Assembly (NCBI GenBank): GCA_024743435.1
Contig: JANSWO010000014.1
Coordinates: 1-64,000 of the forward strand
Reading direction: 5' to 3'
Length of the DNA: 64,000 bases
Source of the DNA: Pseudomonadaceae bacterium
GTDB lineage: Bacteria > Pseudomonadota > Gammaproteobacteria > Pseudomonadales > Azotimanducaceae
This document shows, piece after piece, positions 52,882-61,193 of this stretch. The notes beneath the pieces were generated by a model. It was not told where the DNA came from. It saw only the letters and a list, made by a program, of their open reading frames with translations, and made no database searches. How positions within the stretch are numbered: the stretch's first letter is position 1; every line of letters begins with the position of its first letter. The position numbers and the translations under genes were made by a program.

Positions 52882-53856
52882 TTACGCGGCGAAGCCAGCA
52901 AGACGCTCTGAGATGATCTGATCCGCTTCAGCCATGATGCGATTGATCAGTTCTGCGACTGTAGGCACATCGTAGATCAAGCCCGCTACCATGCCGCAGG
53001 ACCAGGCGCCCGCATCCATATCGCCGTCCTGCATCACCTTCGGATACACCCCGGCCACCTCACCAATGATGTCCTCAAACTTGAGGTCAGCACCCAGTTC
53101 ACGCTCTTTTTCGAGTAGACGGCCGACCGCCGGATTGTTGAGCACTCGCTCGGTGTTTCGCAGCGGACGCATCACCAAACGCGTATCCAACTCGCTCGCT
53201 GCGACCAGCGCTTGTTTAACGTTGTCATGCACCGGCGCTTCTTTCGTGGCGATGAAGCGTGTGCCCATATTGATGCCATCGGCGCCCATTGCGAGCGACG
53301 CTACCAGCGAGCGTGCGTCCGCTTGTCCGCCCGATGCGACAAACGGAATATCCAGGGCATCTGCTGCGCGCGGCAGCAGCACGAAGTTCGTGACGTCGTC
53401 TTCGCCCGGGTGTCCTCCACACTCAAAGCCGTCAACCGATACGGCGTCACAGCCAATATCCTGTGCTTTCATCGAGTGCCGGACAGAGGTGCACTTGTGA
53501 ATGACCTTGATGTCGGCTTCTTTGAGCTGCGGCAGCCATTTCGCCGGGTTGTTACCCGCGGTTTCGACCACTTTGACACCGCTGTCCACGATGGCCTGCA
53601 CAAGCCCTGGGTAGTCCGGCGGCGTTACCGATGGCAGGAATGTCAGGTTCACCCCAAACGGCTTGTCCGTCATCGCCTGGCAGCGCGCAATTTCGGCTGA
53701 CAGCTTTTCAGGCGTGCCCTGGGTGAGGCCGGTAATGATGCCGAGGCCGCCAGCGTTCGAGACAGCCGCCGCCATCTCAGCCAGGCCTACAAAGTGCATC
53801 CCGCCCTGGATAATTGGATGCTCGATTCCCAGGAGTTCAGTGATTCTGGTTTTCAT
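52882..53856 (-). CDS. Nitronate monooxygenase (2-nitropropane dioxygenase type)
   Basis: 324 residues from the ATG at 53856 (GAGG upstream). TIM-barrel FMN enzyme. Segments: HPIIQGGMHFVGLAEMAAAVSNAGGLGIIT, KPFGVNLTFLP, VSVDGFECGGHPGE (with the GGHPG FMN-phosphate and catalytic His region), ASGGQADARSLVASLAMGADGINMGTRF. It oxidises nitroalkanes to carbonyl compounds; some close homologues act as enoyl reductases in lipid synthesis. It is the first gene of the two-gene minus-strand run with the GST. Confidence 0.9.
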   Translation of the reverse strand: MKTRITELLGIEHPIIQGGMHFVGLAEMAAAVSNAGGLGIITGLTQGTPEKLSAEIARCQAMTDKPFGVNLTFLPSVTPPDYPGLVQAIVDSGVKVVETAGNNPAKWLPQLKEADIKVIHKCTSVRHSMKAQDIGCDAVSVDGFECGGHPGEDDVTNFVLLPRAADALDIPFVASGGQADARSLVASLAMGADGINMGTRFIATKEAPVHDNVKQALVAASELDTRLVMRPLRNTERVLNNPAVGRLLEKERELGADLKFEDIIGEVAGVYPKVMQDGDMDAGAWSCGMVAGLIYDVPTVAELINRIMAEADQIISERLAGFAA

Positions 53857-53961
53857 TAGATTCTGGTGCCTCAACGTCGATGTAGTAAAACTTGAATTAC
53901 CCTATGTTAAGTCGATTGTCCTGCCTAGCGACAACTCGGCGCGGCTGATCGCGCCAGGCTC

Positions 53962-55422
53962 TCACGCACGCGATGCTCGCTCCGCTCGCAACTCATCGAG
54001 CCGAAGCACGGTCTCTTCATGGGTTTCACGGGTCATCTTGCACTTGAGATTGAAAATCACGTTAAACACGGCGAAGGCGGCAACAATCGGGCCGTAAAAC
54101 AAACCCAGCCACATGAGCGTCTCTGGCGGAATATCAGACGCGCTTTGAATGTGCGCACCTCGAGGCCAATTGATCAGGTCGAGCCCGATACCGGCCAGTA
54201 GAGAGCCAGCGCCACTGGTTGCCTTGGTAGCAAAAGAGGCTGCTGCAAAGAAGATACCTTCCTGGCGCTTTCCGGTTGTCACCTCGTGTGCGTCCGCGAT
54301 GTCCGCCAGCATCGAGTTGAAGCTAACCAGGGAGTTTCCAGAGAACACGCCCTGAATGAACTTGACCGCAACCAGCGTTGGCACAAGAAGATCGCTGCCG
54401 TTTTCAGGGAACCAGTCCAGCATTCGAAGCACAATCGGTATGACTTGCAGAACAGACCAACCCAGAGCGCCAATGATCACCCCGGTGCGTTTATTGATGT
54501 AACGGTGAGTGAACGGCGAGACAATCGAACCGACGATGATGCCTACGGGATAGACAAGCAGCACAAACAGCTTGCCTTGGGAATCCAGCTCCCAGAAGTA
54601 TTCGAAGATGTAGAGGTTCAGCGCGCCATCCACGCCGACCATGACGAATATCACCATCGCTCCGGCAAACAACCACGCGAAATACGGATTCCTTATCGCC
54701 AGCCACGTATCCGTGAGCATGCGCGACACGACCCCTAGCATCGACAGTTTGACATGCTCGCCGGTTGCCTGCGGTAAATGCGGAATACGGTGTTGAGTGC
54801 CCTTAGCAGACCAGAATATCGACACCACCATCAGAACCGATAGCGACAGCGCAAATGGCTCGTAGGCAGCAACGTTGAACTGGCCATTGGGGAACTCGGA
54901 CGTATCGCGAAAAAACCAGGCGAAGCCGAGGCCGTAACAGAGAAAGAAGCCCACAAAGCTCATGACGTACCGGAACGACACAATTTGCGAGCGCTCCTGG
55001 TAGTCCTCCGACAGCTCAGCCCCGAGCGCGATATGCGGTACGTGGTAGAGCGTCATGGAACCGCGTGTCGCGATGATGGTGACGGTCAACCACAGGAACA
55101 GCGCAAACTCAGACAAGCCCTCTGGCGGCGAAAACAACAGGTAGAAGCTGATCGCGAGCGGTATGGCCGATGCGTACATGAAAGGGTGGCGTCGACCAAG
55201 GCGGCCGCGCCAGTTGTCCGATATCGAGCCAGCCAACGGGTCGGTCACCGCATCGAAAACGAGCGCAACGGCAACCGCTAACCCAGCAAGCGTCCCTGGC
55301 AGCCCCAGCACCTGGTTGTAATAGAACAGCACGAAGGTGCCGAGCGCTGCGTTTTTGAGGCCTTCCGCGAGCTGGCCGAAGCCGTAGGCGAATTTGGTAT
55401 TGAATGTCAGTGATGGGGACAT
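53962..55422 (-). CDS. MFS transporter of the GPH (glycoside-cation symporter) family
   Basis: 486 residues, about twelve membrane helices. MelB-like motifs: FAYGFGQLAEGLKNAALGTFVLFYYNQVLGL at the start, VFDAVTDPLAGSISD (signature DPxxG), RGRLGRRHPFMYASAIP and HEVTTGKRQEGIFFAA in the second half. The GPH family usually moves sugars or glycosides with sodium or protons. In bacteria with lipid catabolism, relatives of unknown substrate are common. The ATG is weakly preceded by GAGCC. It is 105 bp past the nitronate monooxygenase start and 88 bp from the next hydrolase gene. Confidence 0.85.
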   Translation of the reverse strand: MSPSLTFNTKFAYGFGQLAEGLKNAALGTFVLFYYNQVLGLPGTLAGLAVAVALVFDAVTDPLAGSISDNWRGRLGRRHPFMYASAIPLAISFYLLFSPPEGLSEFALFLWLTVTIIATRGSMTLYHVPHIALGAELSEDYQERSQIVSFRYVMSFVGFFLCYGLGFAWFFRDTSEFPNGQFNVAAYEPFALSLSVLMVVSIFWSAKGTQHRIPHLPQATGEHVKLSMLGVVSRMLTDTWLAIRNPYFAWLFAGAMVIFVMVGVDGALNLYIFEYFWELDSQGKLFVLLVYPVGIIVGSIVSPFTHRYINKRTGVIIGALGWSVLQVIPIVLRMLDWFPENGSDLLVPTLVAVKFIQGVFSGNSLVSFNSMLADIADAHEVTTGKRQEGIFFAAASFATKATSGAGSLLAGIGLDLINWPRGAHIQSASDIPPETLMWLGLFYGPIVAAFAVFNVIFNLKCKMTRETHEETVLRLDELRAERASRA

Positions 55423-55509
55423 AGAGGCTCACTAGGATTTGCATCGAAGAGCTTACACGCGAACTGCTCGCGAGCTATCGTAGAAATCGATCTACTCAAA
55501 TAATCGCGC

Positions 55510-56694
55510 CTAGGGATCAGCCACAAACTCACCGATTACGCCGCTGGCTTCGGCCAGGTGCTCCTTGCCACCTTTCCCTGAGTAGTAGTGAGTTGCGCCT
55601 TGGACCACGTGCAGTCGTTTCCGATCGTGAGTGACCGCCTCGAACAAACGATTTGTATGACTGGGCGTGCACGCATCATCCGCAGAGTTGCCAACAACAA
55701 GCACCGGCACGCTGATTTTGCTGCCCGAGGCTATGGCATCACAGCGTGCGTCGTCATAGCTCCATTGGCTCAGCCAGCTTCGAAGCGTGCAAAACCGTGC
55801 GAGCCCAACGGGGCCATCGTTAACGATTTTCGGATCGCCTAGATAACAAACACCCGGTTCACGGTCGCTGGGTTCGATGCTTGGATCGAGCCACCTGGGA
55901 TCCGCCATGGTGCCGTGTACCGTGAAGGCAAATTCGCTGAAGGGGCTGTCGGATGCTCGAATATCAGCGAGCTTCTCTTTGACCCAGGCAGTGATTCGAC
56001 GATTGCGTGCGATCTGCGCCTGGGAGAACGTGGCTAGAAAATCCTTCGAGTACGGTGGCTGATTCGGGTTACTCGCATCGTATAGATTCAGATCGCGGTC
56101 ACGTTGCTCCGGGCGCGCCTCATCTGTGATCGACGGGTCAATCCACTCAGTAAAAATTCGGTGCCGGCTGACGTGCGCCGCGAGCATCATAATCGAGTTT
56201 GCCGGCGGCAAACGCTCCGGTGCTACCGTGTAGGCATCTCCAGCAGCCGTATCAGAGATGCCCTGCCCCGCTTCTGCCAGTGCTTGATACCACATCATGA
56301 GTGAGCCACCACCGGACCAACCCGCAAGGACGATATTCGAGTAACCCAGGCGATCGCGGGCGTCACATATCGCTTCACCGAGATCGCATGCCACTTTCTC
56401 CATGATCAGTGCGTAGTCTGCACCCCGATATCTGGAGTTAGCCCAGAGCACATGGTGCCCTTGCTTCGCGAGTTCTCTCACCATCGGCAGATACATACCC
56501 CCACCCACGGGATGCATAAACACGATGAGCGTATCGGAGGGCTGGTTGACCGGACGAAGGAGATGACAGTCCAGTCCTACCACCGCGCCGCCACCGCCAT
56601 ACACATCGCTATACGTGGCGTTCTCCCGAAAACCCACCGCGTAAGCGATACGTTCGCAACCTTTCGGAGTTCCTGGGTTGATGGATGTCGACAT
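55510..56694 (-). CDS. Alpha/beta hydrolase (large esterase/lipase type)
   Basis: 394 residues from the ATG at 56694 (GGAG before it). The open frame continues upstream through the repeat region but that part has no domain and is not believed. Motifs: IVFMHPVGGGMYLPMVREL, VLAGWSGGGSLMMWYQ (nucleophile Ser in GWSGG), VVGNSADDACTPSH (acid) and GATHYYSG (His). The interior RPEQRDRDLNLYD and related insertions are unusual. It is cytosolic. Its 5' end directly abuts the REPIN-like element at 56713, so its promoter is either within or beyond that element. Confidence 0.82.
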   Translation of the reverse strand: MSTSINPGTPKGCERIAYAVGFRENATYSDVYGGGGAVVGLDCHLLRPVNQPSDTLIVFMHPVGGGMYLPMVRELAKQGHHVLWANSRYRGADYALIMEKVACDLGEAICDARDRLGYSNIVLAGWSGGGSLMMWYQALAEAGQGISDTAAGDAYTVAPERLPPANSIMMLAAHVSRHRIFTEWIDPSITDEARPEQRDRDLNLYDASNPNQPPYSKDFLATFSQAQIARNRRITAWVKEKLADIRASDSPFSEFAFTVHGTMADPRWLDPSIEPSDREPGVCYLGDPKIVNDGPVGLARFCTLRSWLSQWSYDDARCDAIASGSKISVPVLVVGNSADDACTPSHTNRLFEAVTHDRKRLHVVQGATHYYSGKGGKEHLAEASGVIGEFVADP

Positions 56695-56712
56695 GCGCTC
56701 TCCGTTAACGTC

Positions 56713-56862
56713 GGGGACAGGACCAAGTGCCAGGTCCAATCGTACTTCAATCAGTTGTGTCGCCGGCTGACGTCTTGGAACGAAATCGTTTGGACCTGGC
56801 ACTTGGTCCTGTCCCCAATGTTCGGTCCTGTCCCCAGACTGGCCCCTGGTCTTGTCCCCTGG
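56713..56862. repeat. REPIN-like inverted repeat (56713-56816) plus a half-element
   Basis: Left arm 56713-56737 is ggggacaggaccaagtgcc plus aggtcc; right arm 56792-56816 is its reverse complement. The spacer is about 54 bp. A degenerate right-arm-type half-element (ggtcctgtcccc, then tggtcttgtcccc) follows at 56823-56862. The pair of REP-like palindromes in opposite orientation matches the REPIN pattern associated with RAYT (Y1) transposases. No transposase gene is present in the window. The rest of the 56695-57007 gap (56863-56993) holds nothing I recognise. Confidence 0.8.
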
Positions 56863-56993
56863 CGCTGGTGGACAGCCTACCCTCTTCAACTGTCGAACCG
56901 AAGATAGATGCGGCTTACAGTCGCACAGACACGCTCGGTGAAACCCCTTATAGAACTGCACGCCCCTCCTTCTATTCTCTGGCTTTTCACCTA

Positions 56994-57087
56994 GGGGACG
57001 GGACCAAGTGCCAGGTCCAATCGATCTTGATTCTCGGACGCAGACCAGTGCCAGAACGAATGGGGCCCGGCACTTGGCCCCGTCCCC
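56994..57087. repeat. REPIN-like inverted repeat overlapping the start of an acyl-CoA dehydrogenase gene
   Basis: Left arm 56994-57019 begins ggggacgggaccaagtgcc and right arm ends at 57087 with ggcacttggccccgtcccc. The spacer (about 45 bp) is different from the first copy. The left arm lies before and the right arm inside the open reading frame at 57008, so the first codons of that gene are made of repeat sequence. Confidence 0.8.
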
Positions 57088-58279
57088 GCACTCAGATGAG
57101 GAACACTTCCGAGAAGAAGTGCGGGCGTTCCTGGCCGAAAACCTCGACGACGAGTTGCGCCGTGCCGCTCGACTCACAACGGGTGTGCACTCTCACATCG
57201 ACGCCTCACAACGCTGGTACAAGATTCTGGCGGACAAAGGCTGGATCGCCCCGACGTGGCCCAAAGAATTCGGAGGTACCGGCTGGAGCGCTTCGCAGTG
57301 CCACCTGTTCAACCTGGAATGCACCCGAGCCGGCGCACCACTCCTTTGCCAGATTGGTATCCGTCACCTAGGTCCGGTGCTGATGGCGCACGGCACACAG
57401 GCTCAGAAAGATTGCTACCTACCCGCCATTCTTTCCGGCGAACACATCTGGTGCCAGGGTTACTCCGAACCCCCTGCCGGCTCCGATCTCGCAGCCCTGA
57501 AGCTCAAGGCCGAACGAGGCGGTGACGAGTATGTATTGAATGGCACGAAGCTATGGACGACCGGCGCGCACTTCAGCACGCACATGTTTTGTCTCGCTCG
57601 CTCCGCAACCGGCGCCCGCAAACAGGAAGGCATCACCTATCTACTCATCGACATGACAACACCTGGAATCACCATAGAGCCGATCATCAGCATCTCCGGT
57701 GAGCACGAGCTGAATCAGGTCTTCTTCGACAACGTCCGCGTTCCCGTTGCTAACCGAGTTGGGCCTGAGGGTGAGGGTTGGCGTGTGGCTAAAGATCAGA
57801 TGCAGTTTGCCCGCTCGAACAACATCAACACCGCCTGGGTTCGCGAGACGCTAACCCGGCTCAGTAGATTCTGTGCCACCGAGAGCACCGGCTACGGCGA
57901 CATACTCGCTGATGATCCAGCTTTTGCTCGCCGACTGGCGCAAGCGGACATCCTGCTGCAGAGCATTGAAATGATGGAGCTGCGAGTGCTCGCAGCCAAT
58001 GAGGCAGGACACAATCCGGGCGCACTCTCTTCCATGCTCAAAACGCGAGGATCCGAAGTGAAACAGCGCGTGTCGGAACTCGCAGCAGACGCGGTTGCGT
58101 ACTATGGGCTGCCCCTTCAGCACACTGCACTGAACCCTTTCGCGCCGTGCTCAATCATCGGCTCCGAGGTCGCGGCAACTGCGCTACCCACGTACTTGAA
58201 CGAGCGAGCGGCCACGATCTACTCCGGTGCGAGTGAGATCCAGCGCGACGTGCTGGCGAAACGAGTGCTTGGGCTGTAA
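57008..58279 (+). CDS. Acyl-CoA dehydrogenase with repeat-derived 5' end
   Basis: 423 residues as an open frame from a GTG inside the REPIN-like arm. The first 28 residues (MPGPIDLDSRTQTSARTNGA and on) are translated repeat; the family part begins at about residue 30 with HSDEEHFREEVRAFLAEN. Motifs: CQGYSEPPAGSDLAAL, NGTKLWTTGAHFS, GEGWRVAKDQMQFAR, and TIYSGASEIQRDVLAKRVLGL, in which the usual Glu is Ser (large heteromeric type). No ATG lies upstream in frame near the true N-terminus; GTG at about 57119 (REEVRAF) is an alternative start, losing part of helix A. The gene could be impaired or expressed from the GTG. Confidence 0.8.
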   Translation: MPGPIDLDSRTQTSARTNGARHLAPSPHSDEEHFREEVRAFLAENLDDELRRAARLTTGVHSHIDASQRWYKILADKGWIAPTWPKEFGGTGWSASQCHLFNLECTRAGAPLLCQIGIRHLGPVLMAHGTQAQKDCYLPAILSGEHIWCQGYSEPPAGSDLAALKLKAERGGDEYVLNGTKLWTTGAHFSTHMFCLARSATGARKQEGITYLLIDMTTPGITIEPIISISGEHELNQVFFDNVRVPVANRVGPEGEGWRVAKDQMQFARSNNINTAWVRETLTRLSRFCATESTGYGDILADDPAFARRLAQADILLQSIEMMELRVLAANEAGHNPGALSSMLKTRGSEVKQRVSELAADAVAYYGLPLQHTALNPFAPCSIIGSEVAATALPTYLNERAATIYSGASEIQRDVLAKRVLGL

Positions 58280-58288
58280 CGAGAGGAT

Positions 58289-58514
58289 GGGGACAGGTCC
58301 AGGGACAGGTCCAGGTGCCAGGTCCAGGTGCCAGGTCCAGGTGCCAGGTCCAGGTGCCAGGTCCAAGGGACAGGTCCAGGTGCCAGGTCCAAGGGACAGG
58401 TCCACGTGCCAGGCCCGATTAGTTCTCTTGCATACTTGATACCAGGTCCAGGTGCCAGGTCCAGGGGACAGGTCCAAGGGACAGGTCCAATTAGTTTTCT
58501 TGCGTACTTGATCC
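58289..58514. repeat. 12-bp tandem array built from REPIN-arm words (caggtccaggtgc)
   Basis: From 58289 (ggggacaggtcc) the words aggtccaggtgcc and aggtccaaggga are repeated many times. Two longer related blocks, ending in attagttctcttgcatacttgat and attagttttcttgcgtacttgat, lie at about 58420 and 58490. The words are fragments of the REPIN arm (gacaggacc, tgccaggtcc), so the array probably grew from one such element by slippage. It spans most of the 354-bp gap between the acyl-CoA dehydrogenase and oxidoreductase genes. Confidence 0.85.
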
Positions 58515-58633
58515 TAGAGTCGATTTCGATTGGTCCTGCCCTCAAGCAAAGTTCCATGACTCAAACTGAGTGACGGCTGCGCAAGGCGCGGATAGCCTTG
58601 TCCACTCACTTCCAAAATCGAAAGGAGTTGGTC

Positions 58634-59620
58634 ATGCGTAAATGGATCGTGGAGTCCTTTGGCGACCCGACGAAAAACTGGCGGCTCGAATCCAATGCGC
58701 ATGATATCGAAGCAGGGCCTGGCCAGGTGCTGGTAGCCGTAGAAGCCGCAGGCTTGGGTTTGCCGGACGTACTCATGGCACACGACAACTACCCACTCAC
58801 CCCACCGCTGCCGTTTACTCCTTCCCAGGAAGCCGCCGGTGAGATCGTCGCCGTTGGTGAAGGCGTCGACTCGGGTCTAATAGGTACCCGGGTGCTCGGC
58901 TCAACCGAGTTTCAGGCTCAGAAAGGTGGCTTGGCTGATCTCTCCGCTATGCGAGCCAATGCGGTATTTCCGATTCCTGAAGGGATGAGCGGTGTTGAGG
59001 CCGCTGGCTTCTACATCCCATATCAAACAGCGTGGGTGGGGCTCGTCCGACGTGCAGCAATCACGAGCGAGGACACCGTTTTGGTACTCGGCGCATCTGG
59101 CAGCTCGGGTGCCGCAGCCGTACAGCTGGCAAAAGCGAAAGGTGCAAAGGTAATCGCCGTTGCGGGCGGACCGCAAAAAGCAGCGTTCTGTAAGCGCATC
59201 GGAGCTGACGCAGTTATCGACCGAAAAACTCAAGACATCACGGCAGCAACGCGCGAACTCACAGATGGCCGCGGCGCGACGGTGGTGTTCGATCCGGTTG
59301 GGGGCAAGCCAGCGCGAGCGGCATTCAAAGCGACGGCGTTCGAGGGGCGCTTCGTGGTAATCGGCTACGCGAGCGGCGAATGGGCACGCATCTCGCTACC
59401 CGAAACCCTGATGACTAACATCTCGCTAGTAGGCGCTATGCCCGTTGGCTTCACCCGCGATCAGTTCCGAGCCGCCCACGACGATTTGATAGGCCATTGG
59501 AGCCAGGGACAACTCGATTTGAGCAATACCCAGGTGTTTGAGTTCAACGATGCGCGCGCGGCGATTGAGTGCATCGCGACCGGCGGTGTCGAGGGTAAAG
59601 TGGTGGTGCGGGTTCGTTGA
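58634..59620 (+). CDS. NADPH:quinone-oxidoreductase-like zinc-independent MDR
   Basis: 328 residues from the ATG at 58634 (AAAGGAG just before; the frame is open 12 codons earlier). Motifs: GPGQVLVAVEAAGLGLPDVLMAHDNYP, LPFTPSQEAAGEIVAVGEGVD, TVLVLGASGSSGAAAVQLAKAKGA (nucleotide binding) and VFDPVGGKPARAA. These enzymes reduce quinones or enones with NADPH. The gene is bracketed by the tandem array and a REPIN-like element that starts 9 bp after its stop, which may act as its transcription terminator. Confidence 0.9.
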   Translation: MRKWIVESFGDPTKNWRLESNAHDIEAGPGQVLVAVEAAGLGLPDVLMAHDNYPLTPPLPFTPSQEAAGEIVAVGEGVDSGLIGTRVLGSTEFQAQKGGLADLSAMRANAVFPIPEGMSGVEAAGFYIPYQTAWVGLVRRAAITSEDTVLVLGASGSSGAAAVQLAKAKGAKVIAVAGGPQKAAFCKRIGADAVIDRKTQDITAATRELTDGRGATVVFDPVGGKPARAAFKATAFEGRFVVIGYASGEWARISLPETLMTNISLVGAMPVGFTRDQFRAAHDDLIGHWSQGQLDLSNTQVFEFNDARAAIECIATGGVEGKVVVRVR

Positions 59621-59628
59621 CTAGTGCT

Positions 59629-59721
59629 GGGGACAGGACCAAGTGCCAGGTCCAATCTGACTGGCGCTGCTCTGCCCCCTAGAACAAAAATCGATTGGGC
59701 CTGGCACTTGGTCCTGTCCCC
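59629..59721. repeat. REPIN-like inverted repeat after the oxidoreductase gene
   Basis: Left arm begins ggggacaggaccaagtgcc (59629) and continues aggtccaatc; right arm gattgggcctggcacttggt to 59721 is its near-complete complement. Arms are about 29 bp, spacer about 35 bp. It is the best-preserved copy of the family in the window. It starts 9 bp past the preceding stop codon and could form a strong hairpin in the mRNA. Confidence 0.88.
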
Positions 59722-59834
59722 TGGTTGATAGGCTTTGCGAGATCGCTTGTCGCGTAGCGGCGAGCATCCGGCAGGGTATGGGTGTCAGCCCATGCGCGAG
59801 AGGAGCCGAAGGCGACGCGGCGACACATTACTTC

Positions 59835-59909
59835 GTCATTGCGAGGAGCCGCAGGCGACGCGGCAATCTCAGGACCCTTGGGAGATTGCTTCACTGCGTT
59901 CGCAATGAC
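59835..59909. repeat. Dispersed CATTGCGAG palindrome (second copy type)
   Basis: gtcattgcga at 59835-59844 pairs with tcgcaatgac at 59900-59909, with inner caatctc/gagattg arms. Family relative of the repeats at 18441-18775. A partial duplicate of its left half (gaggagccgaaggcgacgcggc) lies at about 59799. A small perfect hairpin (gctcgc-aa-gcgagc, inside cggcag/ctgccg) follows at 59944-59970. No gene is supported in 59722-60039. Confidence 0.75.
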
Positions 59910-59991
59910 AACTGTGAAAATGCCATACGAGACGATGCGCTCTCGGCAGCTCGCAAGCGAGCGCCTGCCGCTTCTCGGATGGGGAGGTATT

Positions 59992-60038
59992 ATTCGATTT
60001 TTTCTCAGCTTGCGTAGCAAGCAGAGAAAAAATCGAAT
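59992..60038 (-). terminator. Very long hairpin just downstream of tRNA-Pro
   Basis: 15-bp perfect arms attcgattttttctc / gagaaaaaatcgaat (59992-60006, 60024-60038) continue through an A.A mismatch into a further gcttgc/gcaagc stem with the loop gta. It starts 1 bp after the CCA end of the tRNA. The T-rich segment is inside the stem. A probable processing or termination signal for the tRNA. Confidence 0.7.
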
Positions 60039-60039
60039 C

Positions 60040-60116
60040 TGGTCGGGACGGCAGGATTTGAACCTGCGACCACCACACCCCCAGTGTGGTGCGCTACCAG
60101 GCTGCGCTACGCCCCG
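60040..60116 (-). tRNA. tRNA-Pro (anticodon GGG)
   Basis: 77 nt. On the minus strand it begins CGGGGCGTAGCGCAGCCTGG, folds with the anticodon loop CTGGGGG (anticodon GGG, plus-strand 60080-60082) and T-arm GCAGGTTCAAATCCTGC, and has the 3' CCA encoded. D-arm GCGCAGCCTGGTAGCGC is standard for proline. It reads proline codons CCC/CCU. Confidence 0.95.
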
Positions 60117-60172
60117 AGGTGCGCAATCATACCGGACGTCCTGAAAACCGCCTACAACTAAGCACTAAATCC

Positions 60173-60814
60173 ATGCCGAACGATGCAAACTCAACCGACG
60201 CCGCACAACCAGACTACGACGACCTGCCGTGGGCGCCTGCAGCCGGGCGAAACGCGGCTCCGATCTCAGCGGTGCTCAAACAATGGCTTCCGAGAACCGG
60301 ACGCGTGCTGGAGCTGGCGAGCGGCACGGGGCAACACGTTTGCCGTTTTGCACGCGAGCATCCAGGCCTGCACTGGCAACCAACGGATCCGGCCGTGGAG
60401 CAATGCGCCAGTATCAATAATCGAATTCAGCGCGCGGAGCTCTCAAACGTCGGTGAAGCACTCGCTATGCCCGCAGAGGCGGAATGGCCGAACGGGACAT
60501 GGGACGTCGTACTGGCGATCAACCTGGTTCACATTGCCGCCTGGACAGTTACCGAGACAATTCTGCAGTCAGCCGGAGCATTGCTCGCAACGAGTGGCAT
60601 GGCGCTGTTCTATGGCCCGTACCATCGCAATGGCAAAGCGACCTCGCCTGGCAATGCATCGTTCGATGCGAGCTTGCGCGCGCAGAGTCCGGTGAGCGGA
60701 ATACGTGCTCTGGAATCGCTAATAGCTGAGGGTGAGAAGTACGGCCTAATCGCCGAGGACGTTCTTGATATGCCAGCGAACAATCTGTTTATTCGCCTTA
60801 AAAAGAGAAGCTAA
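60173..60814 (+). CDS. DUF938 SAM-dependent methyltransferase-like protein
   Basis: 213 residues from the ATG at 60173 (MPNDANST); the open frame to 60086 would run into the tRNA. Motifs: WAPAAGRNAAPISAVL, then the SAM-binding VLELASGTGQHVCRFA, and LHWQPTD. DUF938 members are Rossmann methyltransferases without a known substrate. It is divergent from the tRNA and convergent with the MerR-like gene (22 bp between). Confidence 0.85.
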   Translation: MPNDANSTDAAQPDYDDLPWAPAAGRNAAPISAVLKQWLPRTGRVLELASGTGQHVCRFAREHPGLHWQPTDPAVEQCASINNRIQRAELSNVGEALAMPAEAEWPNGTWDVVLAINLVHIAAWTVTETILQSAGALLATSGMALFYGPYHRNGKATSPGNASFDASLRAQSPVSGIRALESLIAEGEKYGLIAEDVLDMPANNLFIRLKKRS

Positions 60815-60836
60815 TCGATTGATTTAGCTTAGTTAA

Positions 60837-61193
60837 TTAGGCCTTCAAAACTCGAAGAACATCTTCCAGTTCAGAGATCATCTGCTTAACCAGTAGCTTG
60901 TACTGGGTGACGTCTTCCTTGGCATCATCGCTGGTGAGCCGCTGACGGGCACCACCGATCGTAAAGCCGTGCTCATAGAGCAAGCCTCGAATCTGGCGAA
61001 TGAGGATAACGTCCTGGCGCTGATAGTAGCGGCGATTACCGCGACGCTTAACGGGTTTCAGCTGCGGGAACTCCTGTTCCCAATAGCGAAGCACGTGCGG
61101 CTTCACCTCACACAGCGTACTGACCTCTCCGATGGTGAAATAGCGTTTGCCCGGTATGGGCGGCAGCTCATCGTTCTGACTCGGTTCCAGCAT
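60837..61193 (-). CDS. MerR-family transcriptional regulator next to ihfA
   Basis: 118 residues from the ATG at 61193. HTH at about 17-40 ([26 protein letters not shown]), then the MerR wing [38 protein letters not shown] and a short coiled end. It has no cysteines for metal. In many gammaproteobacteria such a gene sits directly after pheT and ihfA, as here. Its ATG lies inside the end of ihfA (26-bp overlap), so translation is coupled. Confidence 0.9.
   Translation of the reverse strand: MLEPSQNDELPPIPGKRYFTIGEVSTLCEVKPHVLRYWEQEFPQLKPVKRRGNRRYYQRQDVILIRQIRGLLYEHGFTIGGARQRLTSDDAKEDVTQYKLLVKQMISELEDVLRVLKA

Noticed and set aside
56695-57177. N-terminal extension of the hydrolase at 55510 to 57177
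   Set aside because: The extension is translated REPIN and low-complexity sequence with no domain; a good ribosome site and ATG exist at 56694.
58289-58514. CRISPR or minisatellite gene coding for a repetitive protein
   Set aside because: Words of mixed length without spacers; open frames change and match no protein. It derives from the nearby REPIN arm.
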